Assembly: GCA_963664945.1 (NCBI GenBank)
Contig: OY761822.1
Span: 4,030,001-4,094,000, forward strand
DNA: 64,000 nt
DNA from: UBA6522 sp963664945
GTDB taxonomy: Bacteria; Pseudomonadota; Gammaproteobacteria; Steroidobacterales; Rariloculaceae
Direction: 5' to 3'
The notes under the pieces are model-generated. The model searched no databases. It saw only the letters and a list, made by a program, of their open reading frames with translations, and was not told the DNA's origin. Both the position numbers and the translations under genes were made by a program. Each line of letters begins with the position of its first letter. Positions within the stretch are counted from its first letter, which is position 1. Positions 1 through 7,388 of the stretch are shown here, piece by piece.

Positions 1-710
1 CCGTGCTCGCAACGCTTCGCTCGCGAATTGCCGCGCATGGAAACGCCGCGGAAACCCTGGAGGAGGCGCGGCAACGGGTCCGGCAAGCCAGGGACGCCTA
101 CTTCAGGGCGGCGGAGGATATCAGCGCCGCGCGCCTGCGGAGCGCCGCGTCACTGAGCGAATCGGTGGGTGCGCAGATGGCCGTTCTGGGACTTTCCAAG
201 GGACGGTTTCGCGCCGACATTCGCGGGAAGCCGCACGACAGGGCTGACGCCACCGGCCTCGACCGGATCGAATTCCAGGTCTCGCTCAACCCGGGACAGG
301 AATTCGGGCCGTTATCCCGGGTGGCCTCCGGCGGCGAGCTGTCCCGCATCAGTCTGGCGCTGGAAGTGGTGGCGGCCGGCGCGACCGCCATCCCGACGCT
401 GGTCTTCGATGAAGTGGATTCCGGGATCGGGGGTGGGGTGGCGGAAATTGTCGGCCGCCGGCTCGCGGAGATCGCCGCAAACCGGCAAGTCCTGTGCGTC
501 ACCCACCTGGCCCAGGTCGCAAGCCAGGGCCGGCATCACTACCGGGTGCTCAAGCAGTCCGGCGGGCAATCCACCCGTACGGGCGTCCGGTCCCTGAGCG
601 GAGAGGAGCGGGTGGAGGAACTGGCGCGCATGCTGGGCGGGGTGGAGATCACGGCGCGCACCCGCGCCCATGCCGAAGAGATGATCGAGCGCGCCGGCGC
701 CCGGGGTTAA
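1..710 (+). CDS. recN: DNA repair protein RecN, C-terminal part
   Basis: The gene enters the window from the left, so only about 235 C-terminal residues are visible. RecN is an SMC-like ATPase used in double-strand break repair. The fragment shows the end of the coiled coil (about residues 15-60), then the ABC signature VASGGELSRISLAL (about 108-120), the Walker B stretch TLVFDEVDSGIGG (about 132-144) and the H-loop VLCVTHLAQV (about 163-172), in the order expected for the second half of an SMC-type head. A GTG at position 3 is internal and is not taken as the start. The gene reads towards fur and bamE, as in many gammaproteobacterial genomes. Confidence 0.97.
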   Translation, partial: VLATLRSRIAAHGNAAETLEEARQRVRQARDAYFRAAEDISAARLRSAASLSESVGAQMAVLGLSKGRFRADIRGKPHDRADATGLDRIEFQVSLNPGQEFGPLSRVASGGELSRISLALEVVAAGATAIPTLVFDEVDSGIGGGVAEIVGRRLAEIAANRQVLCVTHLAQVASQGRHHYRVLKQSGGQSTRTGVRSLSGEERVEELARMLGGVEITARTRAHAEEMIERAGARG

Positions 711-803
711 CCCCGGTGCGGGGCCCGCGAGCGGGGCGGGAGGGGGAGCACGCGCTGCCCCCGCGTCACCGTAAACGAATGCCGGGGACGCCCTGGCGTC
801 GCG

Positions 804-1208
804 TCAGGACGTTTTCGGTCGAACGTAGAGCACCAGGCTGTGGTCTTCGATGGTGTAACCGTGGCGGTCCGCGATCTCCTCCTGGAGTTCCTCGATCCGC
901 TCCTCGACAAATTCGATGACCTTGCCTGTCTCCAGGCACACCATGTGGTCGTGGTGGCTGCGGTCGGCGAGTTCGAACACCGAAGTGCCGATTTCGAAGT
1001 TGTGCCGGTCGACCAGCCCGGCGCCTTCAAACTGCGCCAGCACCCGGTAGACAGTGGCAAGACCGAATTCATGGCCGTTCTCGAGCAGCGCCCGGTAGAT
1101 GCCCTCGGCGCTCAGGTGGCGCTCGTCGCTGGTCTCCATCACTTCGAGTATCTTGAGGCGCGGAGACGTGACCTTGAGCCCCGCGTTGCGAAGGTGTTCC
1201 CCTTGCAC
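804..1208 (-). CDS. fur: Ferric uptake regulator Fur
   Basis: Iron-responsive transcriptional repressor of 134 residues, normal length for the family. The winged-helix DNA-binding half contains GLATVYRVLAQFEGAGLV (about residues 49-66), and the dimerisation half has the metal site HHDHMVCLETGKVIEF followed by the C-terminal LVLYVRPK. The second Cys of the enterobacterial CxxC pair is Thr here, as in Pseudomonas-type Fur, so a structural Zn-CxxC site is not complete. The gene is convergent with recN and divergent from bamE across about 150 bp that must hold both promoters. Fur-like boxes occur in the iron-uptake region of this same window (about 37.5, 44.5, 47.7 and 49.5 kb), so this may be their regulator. 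Confidence 0.97.
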   Translation of the reverse strand: MQGEHLRNAGLKVTSPRLKILEVMETSDERHLSAEGIYRALLENGHEFGLATVYRVLAQFEGAGLVDRHNFEIGTSVFELADRSHHDHMVCLETGKVIEFVEERIEELQEEIADRHGYTIEDHSLVLYVRPKTS

Positions 1209-1362
1209 GTTCTACGACCCTCTCCGGTAGGGTATGATTCGCGCCTCCCCACTTGGGAAAGCAACCGTTACGGACAATTGGTCCGGCGCCGGAATGAACG
1301 ACGGCGCCGATGTGCCGAGATGCTTGCCGTGGAAACGATTATAGCCCACCGCAGAATCGAAT

Positions 1363-1710
1363 ATGCCGCTTGAGCGGCCGCATCGCAGACGACCGGCGGC
1401 ATTCGGCCTCGCCGTCCTGATGCTTGCCCTGACCGCCTGCGTGTATCGAATCGACATCCAGCAGGGCAACCTGCTCGACGAGGACGTCATCGATCAGATC
1501 GAGCTGGGAATGACCCGCAGCCAGGTCCAGTTCCTGCTGGGCACGCCCATGATCGCGGACAGCTTTCACCAGGACCGCTGGGACTACGCGTACTATTTTC
1601 GGCGGGGGAGGTCCCGCGATGTCGACCGGAGGTGGCTCATCGTCTTCTTCGAGAACGACGAGGTGGTGCGGATCGACCGGGATCCAACCGTATTTCCGAT
1701 GCCGCGCTAG
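1363..1710 (+). CDS. bamE: Outer membrane assembly lipoprotein BamE (SmpA/OmlA)
   Basis: Small lipoprotein subunit of the BAM complex that inserts beta-barrel proteins in the outer membrane. The 115-residue product has a basic n-region, a hydrophobic stretch and a lipobox LTAC with Cys at about residue 26. The conserved SmpA/OmlA core follows: IELGMTRSQVQFLLGTPM and DRWDYAYYFRRG. It lies divergent from fur and convergent with ratB, the usual neighbourhood. The stop codon TAG is the first part of a long palindromic repeat (1707-1872). Confidence 0.96.
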   Translation: MPLERPHRRRPAAFGLAVLMLALTACVYRIDIQQGNLLDEDVIDQIELGMTRSQVQFLLGTPMIADSFHQDRWDYAYYFRRGRSRDVDRRWLIVFFENDEVVRIDRDPTVFPMPR

Positions 1711-1872
1711 CAGTCCGTGGCAAAAGTCCCCCGTTGCACCGAGACCGGCGCGGCGCCCGGCCGGCAAGGCGCGAGGAGGGAGAATATCGGGAATATTTGA
1801 CCGACGAGCAACGCAGCCGGCCGGGATGCCGCGCCGGTCGAATGCAGGGGGACTTTTGCCACGGGCTGCTAG
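1707..1872. repeat. Long palindromic intergenic element, possible bidirectional terminator
   Basis: The two ends, 1707-1732 and 1847-1872, are inverted copies over 26 bp with one mismatch (they begin CTAGCAGTCCGTGGCAAAAG and CTAGCAGCCCGTGGCAAAAG). Complementarity resumes further in, around 1743-1765 and 1813-1836, leaving a loop of about 50 bases. The element fills the gap between convergent bamE and ratB exactly, and the stop codons of both genes are inside its arms. A single end recurs at 52555-52571 (17 identical bases). It could act as a terminator in both directions or be a small mobile palindrome; the sequence does not decide. Confidence 0.8.
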
Positions 1873-2153
1873 TGCGGCCCCATGTGCCGGCCGGCGGCCA
1901 CGGCACGGCGGCGCATTTCCCGGGGATCCATGAGCAGCGGCCGGCAAATTTCCACGCGATCGCCGTCCTCGATGACATGTTGGTGTTCGATCCGGTTGCC
2001 GAACAGCCCGAGCACCAGCGGCCGGGCGCCAATCTCCGCATGTGCTTCGATGAGCCCCGAACGATCAGCCGCTTCGCGGGCGGTCATTCCATCCACGTAG
2101 GTGACGGTCACGATCCACTGCTCTTCAGGCAGCGCGTAGACCACTTCAATCAT
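1869..2153 (-). CDS. ratB: RnfH/RatB family protein (UPF0125)
   Basis: Protein of 94 residues with the ubiquitin-like fold typical of RnfH/UPF0125 proteins: MIEVVYALPEEQ at the start, then GMTAREAADRSGL and the conserved ending segment LGLFGNRI...L-D-GDRVEICRPLL-DP. Biochemical function is unsettled; in E. coli it is the gene next to ratA. The ATG at 2153 lies inside the end of ratA (8-bp overlap), so the two are probably translated together. The stop codon sits in the palindromic element shared with bamE. Confidence 0.9.
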   Translation of the reverse strand: MIEVVYALPEEQWIVTVTYVDGMTAREAADRSGLIEAHAEIGARPLVLGLFGNRIEHQHVIEDGDRVEICRPLLMDPREMRRRAVAAGRHMGPH

Positions 2154-2589
2154 CGGCGGCGAGTCCGTAGATGTCTTGCGCGCGATTCACGAAGGCCGCC
2201 ACCTGCGCATGCACCATCTCTTCGAATAACGAGGCGAACAGCACTTCCATGGGCGTTGTGGATACTTCGAAGGCCAGCTTGAGTTCTACCGAGCAGCCGC
2301 CATCGGTCGCCGCGAACGTCCAGCTTCCGTTGAAGTCGCTGAACGGGCCCGCCACCAGTTCCATCCTGATTTCATCGGGCCGCGTCAGCGTGTTCCGGGT
2401 GGTAAAACTCCTGCGCAAGCCACCTATCCCGACTTCCACGGTGGCGACGACTTCAATATCGCTGAGCTTTTCCACAGAGGTGCTTCTGCACCAGTGCAGA
2501 AACACCGGGTAGGCGTCCACGTCGCTGACCAGATCGAACATCTGCTCCCGCGTGTAGGCGACCTGACGCCGCCTGCGGACACTTCTCAA
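2146..2589 (-). CDS. ratA: RatA, START/polyketide-cyclase-like ribosome-associated protein
   Basis: About 147 residues of the polyketide cyclase/START-like fold. The family core is clear: YTREQMFDLVSDVDAYPVFLHWC near the start (shorter segment Y-x-M-x-LV-D-DAYP-FL-WC) and later FSDFNGSWTF and VHAQVAAFVNRAQDIYG. RatA homologues associate with 50S ribosomes, or in eukaryotes (COQ10) with ubiquinone. I chose the TTG at 2589 because it overlaps the TGA stop of the upstream transporter as TTGA, a typical coupling arrangement; an ATG at 2607 in the same frame is the alternative. The open frame continues further upstream, but that part runs antisense-free through the transporter gene and is not homologous. 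Confidence 0.92.
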   Translation of the reverse strand: MRSVRRRRQVAYTREQMFDLVSDVDAYPVFLHWCRSTSVEKLSDIEVVATVEVGIGGLRRSFTTRNTLTRPDEIRMELVAGPFSDFNGSWTFAATDGGCSVELKLAFEVSTTPMEVLFASLFEEMVHAQVAAFVNRAQDIYGLAADD

Positions 2590-4025
2590 CCGGTCATTCC
2601 CAGCCATGCGAGTACGCCAATGGCGTTCAGAAAGATCAGGATGACGGCGATCGGGGCAACGAACCGGGAGGCGAACCGCCACAGGCGATAGGCGGCCCGG
2701 TTCGCGAGCCGCAACTCGCCTGCCGTGGAACGGCGGCTCATGATCCAGCCTGCAAACAGGGCGATGGCAAAGCCGCCCGCCGGCAGGGTGATATTGCTGG
2801 TCAGGAAGTCCGCGCTGTCGAAGTATGTCCCCCACCCGAAGTTCGCGTCGGACAGCACGTTGAACGACAGCACGCTGAGCAGTCCGAGCGCCCATATGGC
2901 GGCCCCGATTCCGATCGCGGCGGCCGGGCGCGAGATGCCGCGGCTCTCAGTGATCCACGCAACCACGGGCTCGATCAGCGAAATGGCCGACGTCCAGGCG
3001 GCGAACGTCAGCAGCAGGAAGAATGTAGTGGCGACAATCGTTCCACCGGGGATGTTGCCGAATGCAAGGGGCAGCGTGACGAAGATCAGCCCCGGTCCCT
3101 CCGCGGGATCCAGCCCGTTGGCGAACACGATGGGGAATATGACCAGTCCGGTGATCAGGGCGATGCCGGTGTCCATGCAGACCACGATGACCGACGTCGT
3201 CGTGATGGAGACGTTGTCGGGCACGTATGCGCCATAGGCCATGACCGCGCCCATGCCGATGCTCAACGTGAAGAACGCGTGGCCCAGCGCCGACAGAACG
3301 CCGGTCGGAGTGAGGTCCCCGAACCGCGGAGCGAACATGAAGACAAGGCCCTCGACGAAGTTGCCTTCGACGATGCTGTAGCCGAGCAGCAGCAGCAGCA
3401 ACCCCATCAGCACCGGCATCAGGGTTCGCACGGCACGCTCGAGCCCTTCCACGACGCCCCGGACCACGACGAACACGGTCATTCCCATGAACAGGGTGTG
3501 CCAGAACACCGACGATACCCAGTTTCCGGTCAACCCACCGAAGATATCGGCTATCTGCTCCGGGCTTGCTCCCGCGAAATCGCCGGAACCGCTTTCAAAG
3601 ATGTACGCGACCGCCCAGCCGGCGACGACGCTGTAGTAGGAGAGAATGATGAAGCTCCCGCCGACGCCGAGCAGACCCACGAGATACCATTTTCTGTTGC
3701 CGCTCTCCTCCTCGCCCAGGAGTCCCATGGTTGCGACGGGGTTGCGCCTGCCGCGCCTTCCAATGAGAATCTCCGACATCATGATGGGCAGGCCCACCGC
3801 GAATACGCACACCAGGTAGACCAGAACGAACGCCCCGCCGCCGTTCACGCCCGCGATGTAAGGGAACTTCCAGACGTTGCCCAGTCCGACGGCAGCGCCG
3901 GACAAGGCCAGGATAAAGGCAAGCCGGGAGGTCCAGCTTCCCTGCGGCGAGCGGCGCCGGGCCTCGGATGCAACCACTGGTAACTCCCCCTTGGGCGTGT
4001 TATTTCCCGCAGATTCTAGGATCAT
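2586..4025 (-). CDS. Neurotransmitter:sodium symporter (NSS/SNF) family transporter
   Basis: Inner-membrane protein of 479 residues with about 11-12 hydrophobic segments. TM1 carries the NSS signature SGAAVGLGNVWKFPYIAG (about residues 42-59) followed by NGGGAFVLVYL, the unwound substrate/Na+-binding region known from LeuT. The family moves amino acids or related solutes together with Na+; the substrate cannot be told from sequence. It lies between ratA and smpB on the minus strand, where E. coli has no gene, and its stop overlaps the ratA start by four bases (TTGA). It is divergent from smpB, with only 9 bp between the starts, so the two promoters must overlap the opposite coding starts. Confidence 0.93.
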   Translation of the reverse strand: MILESAGNNTPKGELPVVASEARRRSPQGSWTSRLAFILALSGAAVGLGNVWKFPYIAGVNGGGAFVLVYLVCVFAVGLPIMMSEILIGRRGRRNPVATMGLLGEEESGNRKWYLVGLLGVGGSFIILSYYSVVAGWAVAYIFESGSGDFAGASPEQIADIFGGLTGNWVSSVFWHTLFMGMTVFVVVRGVVEGLERAVRTLMPVLMGLLLLLLGYSIVEGNFVEGLVFMFAPRFGDLTPTGVLSALGHAFFTLSIGMGAVMAYGAYVPDNVSITTTSVIVVCMDTGIALITGLVIFPIVFANGLDPAEGPGLIFVTLPLAFGNIPGGTIVATTFFLLLTFAAWTSAISLIEPVVAWITESRGISRPAAAIGIGAAIWALGLLSVLSFNVLSDANFGWGTYFDSADFLTSNITLPAGGFAIALFAGWIMSRRSTAGELRLANRAAYRLWRFASRFVAPIAVILIFLNAIGVLAWLGMTG

Positions 4026-4034
4026 TGCCCAGTG

Positions 4035-4511
4035 ATGGCAAAATCAGCTAAACCATTGCGCCCCAGTATTGCCAGAAACAAAAAGGCCGGTTTCAACTAC
4101 TTTATCGAAGAGCGGTTCGAAGCCGGCCTCGCCCTGCAGGGCTGGGAAGTGAAGAGCCTCCGCGCCGGCAAGGCCCAGCTATCGGAGGCGTACGTGACCC
4201 TCAAGGACGGCGAAATCTGGCTGGTCGGCGCCCATGTCACGCCGCTGAGTTCAGCCTCGACTCACGTCGACGCGGACCCTGCGCGCACCCGCAAGCTGCT
4301 GATGCGCCGCAGGGAAATCGACCGGCTCACCGGACTCGTGGAGCGGCGCGGGTTTACCCTGGTTCCGCTCGAACTGTATTGGAAACAGGGCCGGGCGAAG
4401 CTGGCCGTCGGGCTTGCCAAGGGGAAACGCAAGCGGGACAAGCGCGCGGCGGAGAAGGATCGGGACTGGGCCCGGGACAAGGCGCGGCTTCTGAAGCACA
4501 AGTCGCCGTGA
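4035..4511 (+). CDS. smpB: SsrA-binding protein SmpB
   Basis: tmRNA-binding protein needed for trans-translation rescue of stalled ribosomes; 158 residues, family-typical. Conserved parts are IARNKKAGFNYFIEERFEAG, GWEVKSLRAGKAQL-EAYV, the HVTPLSSAS segment and the basic C-terminal tail GLAKGKRKRDKR...DWARDKARLLK. ATG at 4035 is preferred; a GTG one codon upstream (4032) is possible. The tmRNA it serves lies 240 bp downstream on the same strand. Confidence 0.97.
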   Translation: MAKSAKPLRPSIARNKKAGFNYFIEERFEAGLALQGWEVKSLRAGKAQLSEAYVTLKDGEIWLVGAHVTPLSSASTHVDADPARTRKLLMRRREIDRLTGLVERRGFTLVPLELYWKQGRAKLAVGLAKGKRKRDKRAAEKDRDWARDKARLLKHKSP

Positions 4512-4577
4512 TTGCGCCGCGGCAAGTGGCGAATCGGAAATTCACGCAGCCAGACGGTTCCGGCTCGTGCGCGCCCC

Positions 4578-4724
4578 TGCTGGCAGATACACAGCAATTC
4601 CCGCCAAGCGTCGAGAGTCCCGGCAATTCCCTCCAGGATCACGCCCCAATGACGAATTTCGCCGCTTATTCGGGCCAAGACGCATGAGTTGGCGTCGTTA
4701 TCGGGAATTGCTGGCAGATACACA
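4578..4724 (+). repeat. 16-bp direct repeats flanking the smpB-ssrA spacer
   Basis: TGCTGGCAGATACACA occurs at 4578-4593 and again at 4709-4724, 131 bp apart, in the spacer between smpB and the tmRNA gene. Next to each copy is the sequence GCAATTCCC or its reverse complement, so the outer boundary is partly symmetrical. The downstream copy lies just ahead of a plausible -10 hexamer (TACACT, 4736-4741) for the tmRNA. No gene is seen in this spacer. Confidence 0.6.
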
Positions 4725-4750
4725 AGACAAACAGGTACACTACGCGACGT

Positions 4751-5108
4751 GGGGGCGATCGGCTTCGACGTGGGCCGTGAAACCCTGTGTGCATGCCGAG
4801 GCGCAGAACACCTCGTTAATCCATCTGCAAACCAATTAGTTGCCAACGAAGACAACTACGCACTAGCTGCCTAAAAACCAGCTTTTTGCCTTCTGCCCGG
4901 TTCGTGCTTGTGCGTCCGGACCCAGGAGTCATCATCGCAAGCTCGCCGGAGGGTACGTTCGGGACCCGAAGGTCAAAACTTCACCGAACTGGCTTTGGGC
5001 TCTCCTCGTTCGCCAGGCGGCCCAAAGTAAGAACAACGGCGGAATAAGCATGTAGAGCACCGGACGGATCGCTTGCGGACGCGGGTTCGATTCCCGCCGC
5101 CTCCACCA
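4751..5108 (+). ncRNA. ssrA: tmRNA (10Sa RNA)
   Basis: Rescues stalled ribosomes together with SmpB. The 5' end GGGGGCGATCGGCTTCGACG and the 3' end GGACGCGGGTTCGATTCCCG with CCTCCACCA form the tRNA-like domain; GGGGGCG pairs with CGCCTCC in the acceptor stem and CCA is encoded. The tag reading frame is GCC AAC GAA GAC AAC TAC and onward to TAA (about 4843-4875), giving ANEDNYALAA, very close to the E. coli tag. Pseudoknot-rich sequence fills the rest. A likely -10 (TACACT) ends nine bases before the start. The length, about 358 nt, is normal for a one-piece tmRNA. Confidence 0.97.
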
Positions 5109-5110
5109 CT
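5095..5110 (+). other. Putative integrase attachment core at the tmRNA 3' end
   Basis: CGCCGCCTCCACCACT covers the last 14 bases of the tmRNA plus two more. The identical 16-mer occurs in inverted orientation at 58576-58591, just upstream of a tyrosine integrase. The tmRNA 3' end is a well-known integration target. Directly downstream is an AT-rich stretch (5109-5155) and two GTTACC hexamers (5164-5169 and 5176-5181), echoing the GTGGTAA repeats in front of the integrase. Confidence 0.55.
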
Positions 5111-5224
5111 TACATTATTTAACTTATTGATTTCATAGTATTTTATTCATTTTAGCCCGGAATGTTACCTCTTCTGTTACCCCGGACCTCCAAAGACAAC
5201 TAGCAACGCCCCGCACCAATCGTA

Positions 5225-7254
5225 GTCCGAGTAGGCGGGGGCATTACTGCGCCCCGCCCCTCGCAGACCCGAGCGAGCGGGTTTCCCGCACTCGGTTCCT
5301 CACTTGACAGATTCGCTGCAAGGACCTGGCCATCGACGCACGATCCGTACTGAAGGCAAGGGGTATCGCTTGAGCAGTGTATTCATCCGGTCCCAGTTCA
5401 AACGCCGAAGGCGGTTGCGGCGAGTAAGCCATTTCCGCCAGATGCGTATGACCTGATAGCGGAACCACTCCAGTCGTTTGCCGTTCCCCCCCAGACCGTA
5501 GTATGCGCAGTGTCCCCGGATCATCAGGGCAAGGTGGTCGCGTTGCGCCTCGACCGGCAGGTGCCGGTGCCTCTTGCACCAGTCGTGCACCGATTTCAGC
5601 GCGCGGGCGAACCGTCCCTTGGCCGTGATCTGGCGAACCACGTCCTTGCCTCGTCTCGACCGACCCCAGACGTGGGTGAAGCCAAGAAAGTCGAACGTGG
5701 TGGCCGTCGCCATCCAGTGCCGCCCGTAGGGGCGCTTGCGGCGAAAGTCCACGTAGCGCGTCTTGGTCTCATGGAGCTTGAGCCCGTAGCGACCGAGACG
5801 TTTCCCCAGCACGTCAAGCACACGCTTGCCGCTGAGGCGGTGTTCGAAGGTCAGCACAAAGTCATCGGCGAACCTCACCAGCCGACACTCCCCGTGAATG
5901 CGCGGCTTCACCACCTTCTCGAACCACACATCCAGCACATGGTGCAGGAAAATGTTCGATAACTCGGGGGAAATTACACCGCCCTGAGGAGTCCCGGCGA
6001 CCGGCCTGTGCACGGTGCCCTCTTCGAGCACCCCCGCGTTCAGCCACTTGTCGATCATGCGCCTGACGACGCCGTCCTTGATCCGCAGGTCGAGGAATGA
6101 GCGCAGGTGAGAGAACGGGATCGTATCGAAGTATTTCGAGACATCCGCGTCAATCACCCACCGCTGCCGGTGCTCAATGATGCCCTTGCGCAAGTCGTCA
6201 AGGGCATCGTGGGCTGAGCGTCCGCGCCGGAACCCGTACGAGCACGGCAGAAAGTCCGTCTCGTAGATCGGCTCCAGCAACATCAGCACGGCCCGCTGCG
6301 CCACCTTGTCTTCAAAGGTCGGAATGCCCAAGGGACGTTTCGTGCCGTCCGCCTTCGGGATATAGTGCCGCCGCACCGGCGGTGCGACATAGCGGCCCGA
6401 CTTGATCCGGTTCAGGAGGTCTTCAAGATTGGCCTCCAAATCCTTCTCATAGTCCGCGCCCGTCACCCCGTCGATGCCTGGTGCACCGTCCTTTCGCGTC
6501 CGCCGATACGCTTCCAGCATCCATTCCCTGTCGATCAGGTGATGCAGCGACGTGAACACCCGCTCCGGGTGCTTCCTCGCCTGTTCGGCTATCCACTGCT
6601 GTTTCGTGTACGTGTTTGTGGAACTCAGAGTTTCCTCCAGCGTTTCCCATCAGTGGGTCTGTACAAATGACGCCCCGCTTCCCTCCAGCGGGTCCCGATG
6701 GACACGGTTCCCCGCCTTCACAGGTACTATCAAGGCGCTAAGACTTCCTGCTCCGCATGGCCTTCGGCTTATTGATTCGCCAGCCGACTCCGCAGCGTGC
6801 CTGCCATGTTCGTGTCCGCCCAAAGCGCTCCCGCCGCCGTGCAGGCTCGGCGACGAACCGGGGTCTACATTGTTCACGCTGGCCTCCCCGTCCCAGCGGT
6901 CTCGCCCACGGGCAAGAGCAGGATCTCCCAGGTTCCCTGACGATCCATCCCGTGACTTTGCGCCGGCCCACGACCCCGGACGACCCTTCGCGCCTCGCCA
7001 GTAGCGGCGCTTCCAGTGCTGCCCCCGGCCAGTTAACACCGAAGGCGTCATCGATTCCGATTTCGAGGCTTCCTCCACCGCTTCATCACCTGCTGTCTAC
7101 GCTTCACGACGGGCGTTGCCGCGCGCCATGCAAGACTCGCTTCCGGCTGGCGGGCTGCGCCTTTGCCGGGCGGGAGTCAAACCCGCTGGATCGCTACGAG
7201 AGGTTTCAGTTTCAATTCATAGCATTCTCCTCTCCAGGGCTTTCCCTGGCGCAA
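5225..7254 (-). mobile_element. Group II intron carrying a reverse transcriptase
   Basis: The RNA reads on the minus strand. About 600 bp upstream of the reverse transcriptase (6650-7254) is non-coding, GC-rich and strongly structured, as for domains I-IV. Downstream of the ORF a domain V hairpin is visible at 5266-5298 (minus strand GAACCGAGTGCGGGAAACCC and then its GAAA-capped partner GCTCGCTCGGG), followed by a domain VI-like hairpin at about 5232-5260. The 5' end is placed near 7254 (TTGCG, compare the usual GUGYG) and the 3' end near 5225; both edges are approximate. It sits directly beyond the tmRNA, with no interrupted host gene recognisable. Confidence 0.75.
5300..6559 (-). CDS. ltrA: Group II intron reverse transcriptase/maturase
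   Basis: About 419 residues or slightly more. It copies intron RNA at the target and helps splicing. The finger-palm RT motifs are clear: GAPGIDGVTGADYE, RRHYIPKADGTKRPLGIPT, SYGFRRGRSAHDAL, TPQGGVISPELSNIFLH and the catalytic RFADDFVL (FADD instead of the more usual YADD). A maturase (GIIM) domain follows, with GHCAYYGLGGN. No HNH endonuclease domain is seen at the C-terminus. GTG at 6559 is the first conventional start, but the frame stays open and coding-like for about 28 codons upstream (WETLEETLSSTNTYTKQQW) to a TGA, so the true start may be a non-standard codon such as CTG in that stretch. Confidence 0.92.
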   Translation of the reverse strand: MFTSLHHLIDREWMLEAYRRTRKDGAPGIDGVTGADYEKDLEANLEDLLNRIKSGRYVAPPVRRHYIPKADGTKRPLGIPTFEDKVAQRAVLMLLEPIYETDFLPCSYGFRRGRSAHDALDDLRKGIIEHRQRWVIDADVSKYFDTIPFSHLRSFLDLRIKDGVVRRMIDKWLNAGVLEEGTVHRPVAGTPQGGVISPELSNIFLHHVLDVWFEKVVKPRIHGECRLVRFADDFVLTFEHRLSGKRVLDVLGKRLGRYGLKLHETKTRYVDFRRKRPYGRHWMATATTFDFLGFTHVWGRSRRGKDVVRQITAKGRFARALKSVHDWCKRHRHLPVEAQRDHLALMIRGHCAYYGLGGNGKRLEWFRYQVIRIWRKWLTRRNRLRRLNWDRMNTLLKRYPLPSVRIVRRWPGPCSESVK

Positions 7255-7286
7255 TAACCGTTCGGGCGCCGGCGCATGAAATGGAC

Positions 7287-7311
7287 GTAAGCGTTCCGTC
7301 CCCGGGGGATG
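7287..7311 (+). repeat. Left terminal inverted repeat of the IS66-type element
   Basis: Begins GTAAGCGTTCCGTCCCCGGG and is identical over 25 bases to the reverse complement of 12914-12938. The flanking 8-mer AAATGGAC lies at 7279-7286. Confidence 0.92.
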
Positions 7312-7388
7312 ACAAGGTGCCAGATGGCTTTTCTCGCCGTCCAGGAACGTGCGCGGCCAGGGAAGTATAGTCGACCCGGTTCAGCGGG

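Noticed and set aside
2608..2895. N-terminal extension of RatA by about 96 codons
   Set aside because: It runs in another frame through the transporter gene and has no similarity to RatA; the family starts at the coupled TTG or the ATG at 2607.
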